This document shows, in pieces, positions 1 to 9,200 of a DNA stretch of 64,000 bases; position 1 is the stretch's first letter, and the number at the start of each line of letters is the position of its first letter. Both the position numbers and the translations under genes were made by a program. Below the pieces are notes generated by a model. It did no database searches and had not been told where the DNA came from. It saw nothing but the letters and a program-made list of their open reading frames with translations. The DNA comes from Amycolatopsis mongoliensis (GTDB lineage: Bacteria; Actinomycetota; Actinomycetes; Mycobacteriales; Pseudonocardiaceae): positions 3,782,001 through 3,846,000 of the forward strand of contig NZ_CP127295.1 in assembly GCF_030285665.1 (NCBI RefSeq). The letters are read 5' to 3'.

Positions 1-1084
1 ACGGGTCGTCGCTCATGTGCTCGCGGCCGCCGTCGGGCTCCCACGTCGTGAACCGGCCGTCCATCCGGCCGACCACCAGGCCGCGGTCGCGCAGCAGCTC
101 GGTGAAGAACCGCACGTGCTCGATCCGCAGGTTCACCCGGTCCACATAGGACTCGGTGAGCCCGGTCAGCGACGCCAGCGTGGCGACCGCCTCCGTCCGC
201 TCCTGCGTGGACAGCCGCGCGCCACGCGAAAGCGCGTACGGCAGGTCCTTCGCCGCGAAGTCCTCGGCGTCGGCGAGGACGTCGTCGAGCGGGCGCTCGC
301 CGTGCAGGCCGTGGTAGTGCGCGATCGCCGCGTACGTCGGCACGTACAGCGCGTACGGCAGGTCGTTGCCCTCGGTGAACCGCAGGGTGCCGAGGTCGAG
401 CACCGACGAGATCAGCAGCAGGCCGTTGAGGTAGAGCCCGTGCCGCTCCTGCAGGTGCGCGGCCAGCCCGGCGGCGCGCAGCGTGCCGTACGACTCGCCG
501 GCCAGGAACTTCGGCGACAGCCAGCGCTGGTGGCGCGACACCCACAGCCGGATGATCTCGCCGACCGACTCGATGTCGCCCTTGAAGCCGTGGAAGTCCT
601 TGGTCTCGCCGCCTTCGGACGTGCGCGAGTAGCCGGTCGACACCGGGTCGATGAACACGAGGTCGCTGTGCGCGAGCAGCGTCTCGGGGTTGTCGGCCAG
701 CCCGTACGGCGGCGGTACCAGGTCGTCGACGTCGCCCGAGAGCACCCGGCGCGGGCCCAGCAGGCCCATGTGCAGCCAGATGCTCGACGAGCCGGGGCCG
801 CCGTTGAAGGCGAACGTCACCGGCCGGGAGCCCGGGTCGACGTCGTCGAGGGTGTAGGAGGTGATGAACACCTCCGCCTTCGCCTTGTGCCCCTCGGACT
901 TGCCGTCCTTGACGACCTCCTTGCGGAGCACGATCCGGCCCGCCTTGGCCGTGTAGGAAAGCTTCTTCCGCTTCACGGTGATCGTGTGCCGGGTCGTGAC
1001 GATGTCGTCGGTCGGCTCGGCCGGGATCTCGGCCGCTTCCGGTGCCTTCTTCTCGGGAGCCTCTTCGGGGGTCGTGTCCGCCAT
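1..1084 (-). CDS. S10 family serine carboxypeptidase-like peptidase (3' end cut by window edge)
   Basis: The reading frame starts with ATG at 1084 and is still open at base 1, so the C-terminus is missing. The translation contains NGGPGSSS, the S10 family oxyanion/substrate signature, and further on GESYGT, the nucleophilic serine elbow. The family Asp and His would lie beyond the window. The N-terminus is charged and rich in Glu/Pro/Ala with no signal peptide, so a cytoplasmic location is likely. The gene is divergent from the endonuclease V gene with only about 30 bp between them, so the two promoters must overlap. The family assignment is secure; the substrate is not known. Confidence 0.9.
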   Translation of the reverse strand, partial: MADTTPEEAPEKKAPEAAEIPAEPTDDIVTTRHTITVKRKKLSYTAKAGRIVLRKEVVKDGKSEGHKAKAEVFITSYTLDDVDPGSRPVTFAFNGGPGSSSIWLHMGLLGPRRVLSGDVDDLVPPPYGLADNPETLLAHSDLVFIDPVSTGYSRTSEGGETKDFHGFKGDIESVGEIIRLWVSRHQRWLSPKFLAGESYGTLRAAGLAAHLQERHGLYLNGLLLISSVLDLGTLRFTEGNDLPYALYVPTYAAIAHYHGLHGERPLDDVLADAEDFAAKDLPYALSRGARLSTQERTEAVATLASLTGLTESYVDRVNLRIEHVRFFTELLRDRGLVVGRMDGRFTTWEPDGGREHMSDDP

Positions 1085-1115
1085 GGACCCAACCTAGTTG
1101 TGGCAGGGTGACTCG

Positions 1116-1775
1116 GTGCACACCGGGGACTGGCCGACGACGGTCGAGGAGGCGCTCGCCGTGCAGGAACGGCTGCGCGGGCGGGTCGACCTCACCGACG
1201 ACCTCCCCGAGCTGCCGCCGGCGGTGACCGGTCTCGACGTCGCCTACGACGACGCCGGCGGGATCGCCGCAGCCGTCGTCACGCTGGAGACGGCCGGGTT
1301 GACGGTCGTGGAGCAGCGGACGCACCGCGCGCAGGCCGTCTTCCCGTACGAACCGGGCCTGTTCGCCTTCCGCGAGCTGCCGCCGCTGCTGGCCGCGCTC
1401 GAGCAGCTCGATCACGAGCCCGGCGTCCTGGTCTGCGACGGTCACGGCCTCGCCCACCCGCGGCGCTTCGGCCTGGCGTGCCACCTCGGCGTGCTGACCG
1501 GACTGCCCGCGTTCGGCGTCGGCAAGACCCGGTTCGTCGGCTCGCACGCCGCCCCGGCATCGGCTCGGGGGTCGTCCGAGCCGCTGGTCGACGCCGGGGA
1601 CGAGGTCGGCGCGGTGCTGCGGACCCAGGACGGCGTCAAGCCGGTGTACGTCTCGGCCGGGCACCGGATCGGCCTGGCCCACGCCTGCCGGCTGACGCTG
1701 GCGCTGACCCCGCGCTACCGGCTCCCCGAGACGACCCGGCAGGCCGACCGGCTGTCCCGGGCGGCGCTGCGATGA
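1116..1775 (+). CDS. nfi: Endonuclease V (deoxyinosine 3'-endonuclease)
   Basis: The enzyme cleaves DNA next to deaminated adenine (hypoxanthine). The protein has the family motifs FPYEPGLFAFRE and DGHGLAHPRRFG, which hold the metal-binding Asp and the substrate-wedge region, and an early DVAYDD acidic motif. I chose the GTG at 1116, which gives about 219 residues and has an AGGGTGA sequence just upstream; a TTG six codons earlier is possible. Its stop overlaps the ATG of the next gene (ATGA). That gene is a uracil-DNA glycosylase, so the pair forms a translationally coupled unit for repair of deaminated bases. Confidence 0.93.
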   Translation: MHTGDWPTTVEEALAVQERLRGRVDLTDDLPELPPAVTGLDVAYDDAGGIAAAVVTLETAGLTVVEQRTHRAQAVFPYEPGLFAFRELPPLLAALEQLDHEPGVLVCDGHGLAHPRRFGLACHLGVLTGLPAFGVGKTRFVGSHAAPASARGSSEPLVDAGDEVGAVLRTQDGVKPVYVSAGHRIGLAHACRLTLALTPRYRLPETTRQADRLSRAALR

Positions 1776-2455
1776 GGTCCCTGGAAGAGCTGGACGCCGC
1801 CGTGGCCGAGTGCCGCGCCTGCCCGCGGCTGGTGACCTGGCGCGAAGGCGTCGTGGGCACCAAGGCAGCCTTCCGCGGCGAGGAGTACTGGGCGCGGCCG
1901 GTGCCGGGCTTCGGGCCGCCCGACGCGTCGATCGCGGTGGTCGGGCTCGCGCCGTCGGCGCACGGTGCGAACCGCACCGGCCGGATGTTCACCGGCGACC
2001 CGTCGGGTGATTTCCTCTTCCGGGTGCTGCACGAGGTGGGGCTCGCGTCGCAGCCGACGTCGGAGCGGCTGGGCGACGGCCTGGAGCTGTACCGGACGCG
2101 GCTCGTCTCGCCGGTGCGCTGCGCGCCGCCGGACAACAAGCCGACACCGGCCGAGCGGGACACGTGCCGTCCGTGGCTCGCCGAGGAGCTCACACTGTTG
2201 CGTCCGACACTGCGGGCGATCGTCGTGCTGGGTGCGTTCGGTTGGCAGGCGTTACTGCCCGTGCTCGCCGCGGCGGGTTGGCCGGTGCCGCGGCCGCGGC
2301 CGGCCTTCGCGCACGGAGCGGTCGTGGAGCTGGGCGACCTGCGTCTTTTCGGCTGTTATCACGTGTCGCCGCGGAATGTCCAGACTCGGCTCGTGACCCA
2401 CGCCATGGTGGCCGACGTCTTCCGCGCCGCGACCTCGGTGACAGGGCACGACTGA
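1772..2455 (+). CDS. Family 5 uracil-DNA glycosylase (UdgB type)
   Basis: The protein of 227 residues belongs to the iron-sulfur uracil-DNA glycosylase superfamily. Cysteines in CRACPR near residue 15 and in the VRCAPPDNK ... C segment fit the Fe-S ligands. The active-site stretch GLAPSAHGANRTGRMFTGD matches UdgB-type (family 5) enzymes, which lack the usual catalytic Asp/Asn at that place, and HVSPRN is the second motif. Family 5 enzymes act on uracil and also on hypoxanthine. The start overlaps the endonuclease V stop (ATGA), so both deamination-repair enzymes are probably made from one message. Confidence 0.9.
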   Translation: MRSLEELDAAVAECRACPRLVTWREGVVGTKAAFRGEEYWARPVPGFGPPDASIAVVGLAPSAHGANRTGRMFTGDPSGDFLFRVLHEVGLASQPTSERLGDGLELYRTRLVSPVRCAPPDNKPTPAERDTCRPWLAEELTLLRPTLRAIVVLGAFGWQALLPVLAAAGWPVPRPRPAFAHGAVVELGDLRLFGCYHVSPRNVQTRLVTHAMVADVFRAATSVTGHD

Positions 2456-2539
2456 ATCGTTACGGAAACCGCAGCGACGCTGGTCACAGCCGGATGGGGT
2501 CCCCGAGCGAGGTGCTCCGGAAGGTGTCACCATGAGGAC

Positions 2540-3874
2540 ATGGCTGCTGCGAAGTCGAAGTCGGAACCGACCAGGATCCTCGTCCTCGGTGGGGGGTACG
2601 TCGGGCTCTACACGGCGTACGGCCTCCAGAAGATGCTCCGGGCCAACGAGGCCTCCGTGACCGTCGTTGACCCGCAGCCCCACATGACCTACGCGCCGTT
2701 CCTCCCCGAGGCCGCGGCCGGCGCGATCGAGCCCCGGCACGTGGTCGTGCCGCTGCGGCGGGTGCTCAAGCGCTGCCACGTGCTGACCGCGCGCGTCACC
2801 AAGATCGAGAACGAGAAGAAGTCGGTCACGGTCGAGGCGGCCGACGGCCACATCGAGCAGCTGGGCTACGACATCCTGGTCGTCGCGCTCGGCGCCGTCG
2901 CCCGGATCCTGCCGATCCCGGGCCTGGTCGAGCAGGGCATCGCCTTCAAGACCATCGGCGAGGCGATCTACCTCCGCAACCACATCATGACCAAGCTCGA
3001 CGAGGCCGCCAGCACGCTGGACCCCGAGCTGCGCAAGCGCCTGCTGACCTTCACCGTCGTCGGCGGCGGGTTCGCCGGCATCGAGGCGCTGGCCGAGCTC
3101 GAGGACATGACCCGGTTCGCGGTGGAGAACTACTACCCGAACATCAAGACCTCCGACATCCGCTGGGTGCTCGTCGAGGCCGCCGGCCGGATCCTGCCCG
3201 AGGTCCGCGAGACCCTGGGTGTGTACACGGTCGAGCAGCTGGAGAAGCGCGGCATCGAGGTGTACCTGTCGACGGCGGCGAAGTCGTTCGAGAACGGCCA
3301 CGTCGTCCTCTCGGACGGCACGGAGTTCGACACGGACACGATCATCTGGACGGCCGGCGTGAAGGCCAACCCGGTGCTGGCCAACTCGGACCTGCCGCTC
3401 GACAAGCGCGGCCGCCTCGAGGCGACGGCGGCGATGCAGGTCGTGGGTCACCCGGAGGTGTGGACCGCGGGCGACAACGCGGCGATCCCGGACCTCTCCC
3501 GCACGGAAGAGGACCCGACGGCGACGTGCCCGCCGAACGCGCAGCACGCCGTCCGCCAGGCGACGCTGCTGGCCAAGAACATCATCAAGGTCCTGCGCGG
3601 CGGCAAGCCGAAGGACTACTTCCACAAGAACCTCGGCGCGGTGGCGAGCCTGGGCCTGCACAAGGGCGTCGCGGACGCGCTGAACCTGAAGATCAAGGGC
3701 TTCCCGGCGTGGCTGTTCCACCGCGCGTACCACCTCAAGGCGATGCCGACCTGGAACCGCCGGATCCGCATCCTGTTCGACTGGATCCTCGGCGGGCTGT
3801 TCCGGCGTGAGGTGATCTCGCTCGGGCAGATCAACAACCCGAAGGACGAGTTCGCGCGCGTCTCGAAGTCCTGA
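2540..3874 (+). CDS. ndh: Type II NADH:quinone oxidoreductase (NDH-2)
   Basis: A single-subunit, non-proton-pumping NADH dehydrogenase of 444 residues that passes electrons from NADH through FAD to menaquinone on the inner face of the membrane. There are two Rossmann folds: LVLGGGYVGLYTA at the N-terminus for FAD and VVGGGFAGIEALAE near residue 175 for NADH. The conserved WTAGV and TAGDNAA segments of NDH-2 are present. The C-terminal 60 residues are amphipathic and basic, as expected for membrane attachment. A strong terminator follows directly, so the gene is monocistronic or the last of a unit. Confidence 0.93.
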   Translation: MAAAKSKSEPTRILVLGGGYVGLYTAYGLQKMLRANEASVTVVDPQPHMTYAPFLPEAAAGAIEPRHVVVPLRRVLKRCHVLTARVTKIENEKKSVTVEAADGHIEQLGYDILVVALGAVARILPIPGLVEQGIAFKTIGEAIYLRNHIMTKLDEAASTLDPELRKRLLTFTVVGGGFAGIEALAELEDMTRFAVENYYPNIKTSDIRWVLVEAAGRILPEVRETLGVYTVEQLEKRGIEVYLSTAAKSFENGHVVLSDGTEFDTDTIIWTAGVKANPVLANSDLPLDKRGRLEATAAMQVVGHPEVWTAGDNAAIPDLSRTEEDPTATCPPNAQHAVRQATLLAKNIIKVLRGGKPKDYFHKNLGAVASLGLHKGVADALNLKIKGFPAWLFHRAYHLKAMPTWNRRIRILFDWILGGLFRREVISLGQINNPKDEFARVSKS

Positions 3875-3884
3875 CGCTCTTTTG

Positions 3885-3922
3885 CGAAAGCCCCCGGCCC
3901 TCGCGGCCGGGGGCTTTCGTCG
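3885..3922 (+). terminator. Intrinsic terminator after ndh
   Basis: A perfect 15-bp stem (3885-3899 with 3905-3919), 5-base loop, GC-rich core, starting 10 bases after the ndh stop. It separates ndh from the chitinase gene. Confidence 0.9.
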
Positions 3923-3971
3923 TTTTCGGGGCTATTGCAGGGAAATGACCGGCTGTGTGCCGGTGAGCGAC

Positions 3972-3985
3972 ATGGTCTGGACAAC
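3972..3985. promoter_or_regulatory. Possible DasR (dre) box upstream of GH18 chitinase
   Basis: The sequence TGGTCTGGACAA matches 10 of 12 core positions of the dre consensus TGGTCTAGACCA, known as the binding site of the GlcNAc-responsive repressor DasR. It lies about 90 bp before the chitinase start. The match alone is weak, but a better match (37025-37040) stands before the GH19 chitinase in the same window. Confidence 0.5.
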
Positions 3986-4073
3986 GGGGCCGGTGAGCGG
4001 GTAAACCCTTTCTTCACAACGCGGAATAAGTCCGCTCCGGCTCCTCTCCCCACGGTCCCCCTTGGAGCTCTTC

Positions 4074-5405
4074 ATGTCCTTTTCCCGTACCAGAGCGGCA
4101 CTCGTGGCGGCGTTGCCCGTCGTCGCCGCTCTCGCTCTGACACCGTCCGCCGCCGCGGCGGCCGGCGGGGCGTTCCCCGCCCACTACGCGGCGCCCTACC
4201 TGCAGATCAGCGACGCTGACGCCGGCCAGATGGCCGCCGACCTGAACGCCACCGGCACGAAGTTCTACACGCTGGCGTTCCTGACCCCGCAGTCCGGCTG
4301 CACGCCGGTGTGGGAGGCGAACGGCACCGGCGTCGGCTCGTTCAAGTCCCAGATCAGCGCGCTGCAGGCGGCGGGCGGCAACGTGATCCCGTCGTTCGGC
4401 GGCGCCGAAGGCGGTGAGCTGGCCCAGACCTGCACGAACACGTCGAGCCTGACGGCCGCGTACGCGAACGTCGTCACCACGTACGGCACGCCCCGCCTGG
4501 ACTTCGACATCGAAGGCGGCGTCCTGAACGACACGGCGTCGAACCAGCGCCGCAACTCGGCGCTGGCGGCGCTGCAGCAGCAGAACCCGGCGGTCCAGGT
4601 CGACTACACCCTCGCCGTCGACCCGTCGGGCATCCCGTCGAACGAGCTCGACCTGCTGCGCGACGCGAAGAGCAAGGGCGTCAAGGTCAGCGTGGTCAAC
4701 CTGATGGTGATGGACTTCTACGACGGCCAGCCGGTCCTGGGCGACGCCCTGTCGGCGGCACGGGCATCGGCGTCGCAGCTGGCGAGTCTCTACGGGATTT
4801 CGACCTCGGCGGCGTACGCGATGATGGGCCTGACACCGATCGCGGGCCGCAACGACGACGGCGCGCAGTTCAGCCAGTCGGACGCGCAGCAGCTCGAGAC
4901 GTTCGCTGCGCAGAACGGCGTCGCGGAGCTGTCGTTCTGGGAGCTCCAGGACTACGACCGGGCAACGGGCTACGCGTACTCGAGGATCTTCAACGCGATC
5001 ACGGGCGGCACGACCACACCGCCGCCGGCCGGCACCGGCACGATCACCGGCTACGGCGGCAAGTGCGTGGACGTGGCGGGCGCATCATCGGCGAACGGCA
5101 CGACGGTGGACCTGTACACGTGCAACGGGACGAACGCCCAGCAGTGGACGTCGACATCGGGCACGCTGCGGGCGTTGGGCAAGTGCCTGGACGTGGCCTC
5201 CGCGGGAACGGCGAACGGAAGCCGGGTACAGCTGTACGACTGCAACGGAACAGGCGCCCAGCAGTGGACGGCATCGGGCAGCCAGCTGGTGAACCCGGCA
5301 TCGGGCAAGTGCCTGGACGCAACAGGCCCGAGCTCGGCGGACGGCACACCGCTGCAGATCTGGACGTGCACGGGCGCGGCGAACCAGTCGTGGACACTGC
5401 ACTAG
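4074..5405 (+). CDS. Secreted GH18 chitinase with C-terminal ricin-type lectin domain
   Basis: The start is ATG 4074, with GGAG 7 bases upstream. A signal peptide (basic SFSRTR, hydrophobic stretch, cleavage near AAAAAG) is followed by a GH18-like barrel. At about residue 142 is LDFDIEGG, the catalytic DxxDxDxE strand with its Glu but without the usual first Asp. After a Thr/Pro linker, residues about 320-443 form a ricin B / CBM13 domain with three QQW/QSW repeats and paired cysteines, which should bind polysaccharide. The organism would use it to degrade chitin outside the cell. A possible dre box upstream fits control by GlcNAc. Confidence 0.88.
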   Translation: MSFSRTRAALVAALPVVAALALTPSAAAAAGGAFPAHYAAPYLQISDADAGQMAADLNATGTKFYTLAFLTPQSGCTPVWEANGTGVGSFKSQISALQAAGGNVIPSFGGAEGGELAQTCTNTSSLTAAYANVVTTYGTPRLDFDIEGGVLNDTASNQRRNSALAALQQQNPAVQVDYTLAVDPSGIPSNELDLLRDAKSKGVKVSVVNLMVMDFYDGQPVLGDALSAARASASQLASLYGISTSAAYAMMGLTPIAGRNDDGAQFSQSDAQQLETFAAQNGVAELSFWELQDYDRATGYAYSRIFNAITGGTTTPPPAGTGTITGYGGKCVDVAGASSANGTTVDLYTCNGTNAQQWTSTSGTLRALGKCLDVASAGTANGSRVQLYDCNGTGAQQWTASGSQLVNPASGKCLDATGPSSADGTPLQIWTCTGAANQSWTLH

Positions 5406-5429
5406 CGGCCATCACCTAGAGTGTGCGGT

Positions 5430-5503
5430 GCCCCCGTAGCCCAACTGGCAGAGGCAGTCGACTTAAAATCGACAAAGTGCGGGTTCGAACCCCGTCGGGG
5501 GCA
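5430..5503 (+). tRNA. Class I tRNA with anticodon UAA (Leu by code; identity uncertain)
   Basis: A full cloverleaf can be drawn. The acceptor stem is 5430-5436 with 5496-5502 and perfect. The D-arm is from 5439. The anticodon stem GTCGA/TCGAC has a 7-base loop and TAA at 5464-5466. The variable region has 5 bases, the T-arm holds GGGTTCGAACCCC, and the discriminator is A. No CCA is encoded. UAA reads the Leu codon UUA, yet normal tRNA-Leu has a long class II variable arm, which is absent here. The tRNA itself is secure, but the amino acid it carries is open. Confidence 0.85.
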
Positions 5504-5565
5504 CGTACGCAATCCGCACGTTCGTCGTCTGTCCTGGCCAGCCCGCCGGCCGCGTCCGTGACGTC

Positions 5566-5988
5566 GGCCAGCCGGTAGGCGGGCAGGTGAATGCTGATCG
5601 TTGCGCGCCCGCCTGCGCTGTGGAGCCGGACCTGCAGCCGGGTGGCCTCGAAGAGCGGTCGCAGGAGGTCCTCCGGGGCTTCGAGCAGGTGGGCAGCCAA
5701 GTAGGGCAGTGCGCGGAGCAGCTCCAGGTTCTCTGGCGCAGCTCGATCTGTCGCGGTGGACTTCGAGTTGGCGGCCAGCACCGCCTCGGTGGCCGCCTTC
5801 TCCGCGTCGAGCTCGTTGTAGGTGACCCGCAGGGCTTTGGTGAAGGGGTCGTCTGGGTCGCCGTCCATGGCTTGGCGCAGGACGGTGGCTTGACGGCGTT
5901 CGATGTTCGCCACGGTTCGCTTCAGGCGATCTTCGTCAGCTTGCCGCTGACGATCGGCAGTGTCGTCAACGCTGCTGACCTCGGCAGC
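5566..5988 (-). pseudogene. C-terminal remnant of a large serine recombinase (integrase)
   Basis: On the minus strand about 140 residues resemble the C-terminal part of actinobacterial large serine integrases. They comprise a coiled-coil stretch (RLKRTVANIERRQATVLRQA), then DGDPDDPFTKALR with YNELDAEKAA, then LPYLAAHLLEAPEDLLRPLFEA, and a final strand before the stop region. The N-terminal catalytic serine domain and the zinc-ribbon recombinase domain are missing, and the sequence before about 5988 looks unrelated. The fragment ends next to a tRNA gene. It is best read as debris of an integrated element. The open frame continues through the antisense of the tRNA, which is meaningless. Confidence 0.75.
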
Positions 5989-6216
5989 CAGGGCTGCGTT
6001 CCCGCTCACCCATCCCGGCCACTTGCAGGCCGGGCGACTCACTGCGACCGGTGACGCGGTGCTGCCGGCGAGCGGACGTGACCACGGCGACGTACGCGCG
6101 GACTTCCGGTGTGATCGTTCCACTATGGACTGATTGCCCGCCTTCTCGGATGCCGGAACGGCCACGCTCGCGGACGATGACGACGAGCGGTAGCCGAGTC
6201 GAGGGGTCCGAGGTCG

Positions 6217-9200
6217 ATGAGCAGTGTGGTGTTCGGTGCCCGAAAGTCCCGGCGAGGGGTGCCCATGCTGCTGGTCGTGGTGCTCCTCGCGCTCGGTGTG
6301 GTCGCGCCCGGCACGATGCCTCGCGCGTCGGCGGCCGGGGCGCAGAGCTGCGGGTTCGCCACGGCGGGCACCGGTACCTACGCCCGGACGCTGTGCTGGT
6401 TCGACCTGTCCGGCTACAGCGCGGCGGAGGCGACCTCCCCGGCGGGCCAGCGGCTGATGTTCGCGCTGCCCGGCGGCTACCGGCTCGCGGCCACCCTCAC
6501 CGTGTCCGGCGGCCCGGTCGCACCGAGCGCGCTACCCACGTATTCGGCCGCCTACCTGGGCAACTCCGGCCACTACACTGGGGTGCCGGGCCGGCCGGCG
6601 CTGTACCAGACCGCCAATGGCACGACGACCGTCGCCACGCTGACCGACATCGTCGCCACCGACGCGAGCGGCGCGGTCGTCAAGGGCTACGGCCTGGTGG
6701 GCGCGGACGTCGAGTCCACGGACCCGGGCGAGTCGATCGAGTGGACTTCATCCTCCCCGATCGAGTCACTGACAGCGGACAGTTCCGGGCCGGGCATCGG
6801 CAACGCGTGCGGCGGCGGCTACCCCGGCGTCGGCACGCGGACCGTCCGATGCGTCGGCCGCACGACCGCCAACAAGTCCGGCACCCCGATCCTGTCCTCG
6901 GAGGACCCGACCTCGTTCACCCAGCGCATGGTGGGCGGCGGACGGCAGGCGGTCGGGTTCGGCGTGCTGGTCTCGAGCCTCCAGATGTCCAAGAAGGTGG
7001 TGCGGGGCTTCCCCGGCGACTCGTTCGCCGTCTCGGTCGCGTCGTCGAACGGGGCCGTGCTCGGCTCGGCCGACACGCGGGGCGGCACGTCGGCGACCAC
7101 CGGCGAGATCACCGTGCTGGCCGGAGCGCGCGGCAGCGAGTACACCCTGCGTGAGGCGGCTACCTCGGGCCTGGAGTCCAATTACGACAGATCGTGGACC
7201 TGCACCCGCAACGGCGCCGCGGACGGCAAGCTGCCCACCGGTGACGCGGGCGGCTCCGCCCAGGTGCACGTCGACGTCGGCGACTTCGTCTCCTGCACGA
7301 TCACCAACACCGCGAAGGCGGCGACACTGCAACTGGTGAAGCACGCCGCCCCGCCGGTGGACGTGAACGGCAACGGGATCACCGACGCGGGTGACACGAT
7401 CGAGTACACCTTCACCGTCACCAACGCCGGCGCGCTGGCGCTGCACGACATCACCGTGACCGACCCCAAGGCCGGCCCGGCCACCTGTCCCCGGCCGACG
7501 CTGGCCCCAGGTGAGTCCCAGACTTGCGCCGCCCAGGTCCCGTACGTGATCACCAAGGCTGACGAGGCGAACGGCGCCGCGGTCAACACCGCGACGGCGT
7601 CCGGACTGCCGCCGGGCGTGACCACCGAGGTGACGTCGAACCCGTCGTCCACCCGGACCCCCACCGAGACGCCGAAGCCGGCGCTGACGCTGACGAAGTC
7701 CGCCTCCCCCGACGACCCGGAGGCCTACACCGCCGGACGGCGGATCACCTACTCGTTCCTGGTCACCAACACCGGGAACGTGCCGCTGAACGAGATCGGG
7801 GTCGACGAGACCGCGTTCTCCGGCAGCGGCGTCCTGTCCACGCCGGTCTGCCCGGTCACCACGCTCGCCCCCGGCGCCGGTACGACGTGCACCGCCACGT
7901 ATGTCCTGACGCAGGACGACGTCGACTCGGGCCTGCTGCACAACACTGCCACCGCGCACGGCAAGCAGCCCGGCTCGCCCGACCCGACCACCTCGAACCC
8001 CTCCAGCGTGTCCATCCCGACGCCGGCGCACCCGGCGATCACCTTGGTCAAGACCGCCGATCCGACGACCGTCGAGCGCGCAGGGCAGTCGGTGACCTAC
8101 CGGTTCACGGTGACCAACACCGGTGACGTGACGCTGCGCGGGGTCGGGGTCGACGAGACCCGGTTCACCGGCTCCGGCCCGGCCCCCGAGATCTCCTGCC
8201 CGGACGTGGTGCTCGCGCCCGGGGCGTCCCAGACGTGCCTAGGGGTCCACCGCGTCACGCAGGCGGACATCGACGCGGGCTCGATCGAGAACACCGCAGT
8301 CGCGCACGGCACGGCGCCGCGCGCGACCGAGCCGACCACCGCGGCGCCCTCGTCGGCGAAGGTGACCGCCGACCGTTCCGCGGCGCTCGCTCTGGCGAAG
8401 TCGGCCTACCCCGGCACGGTCGCCGCCGCGGGCGAGCCGGTGCGCTACTCGTTCCTGGTGACCAACACCGGGAACGTGACACTGACCGACGTGACCGTCA
8501 CCGAAGGGGCCTTCAGCGGCAGCGGGACGCTGTCGGCGATCTCCTGCCCGGCGGGCGCCGCGGTGGTGCCGGTGCTGGCGCCCGGCCAGGCCGTCACCTG
8601 CGCAGCGGACTACACCGTGACCCAGGCCGACCTCGACGCCGGCCGGATCACCAACAGCGCGACCGCGGCCGGCACTCCGCCCGGGGGCCTGCCGACGGCG
8701 ACCACCCCGCCCGCGACCGCGGTCGTCACGGCGAGTGGTGGAGCCGCGCTGACTCTGGTCAAGTCGGTCGAGCCGGCCACCGTCGACGGCGCCGGGCACA
8801 CCGTCACGTACCGGTTCGCCGTGACCAACAACGGCAACCGCACGCTCACCTCGGTGGCCGTGCGCGAATCCGCGTTCACCGGTACCGGAGCGGGGCCGGC
8901 CATCGCGTGCCCGTCGGACACCCTGGCCCCCGGCCAGGCCGTCACCTGCACCGCCACCTACACCCTCACCCAGGCCGACGCGGACGCCGGCTCGGTGACC
9001 AACACCGCCGAGGCGACCGGCAATCCGCCCCAGGGTGACCCGGTGACCTCAGGCCCGTCCCAGGCGACGGTGACCGTACTGCGCAGGCCAGGGCTGTCGC
9101 TGGTGAAGTCGGCGGACCCGACGGACGACGGGCACTTCGACGCGGGGCAGACGGTCACCTACTCGTTCGTGGTGACCAACACGGGCAACCAGACGCTCAC

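Noticed and set aside
5416..5565. C-terminal extension of the integrase-like frame through the antisense of the tRNA
   Set aside because: The residues are the translation of the tRNA complement, a common false gene end; it is not protein-coding.
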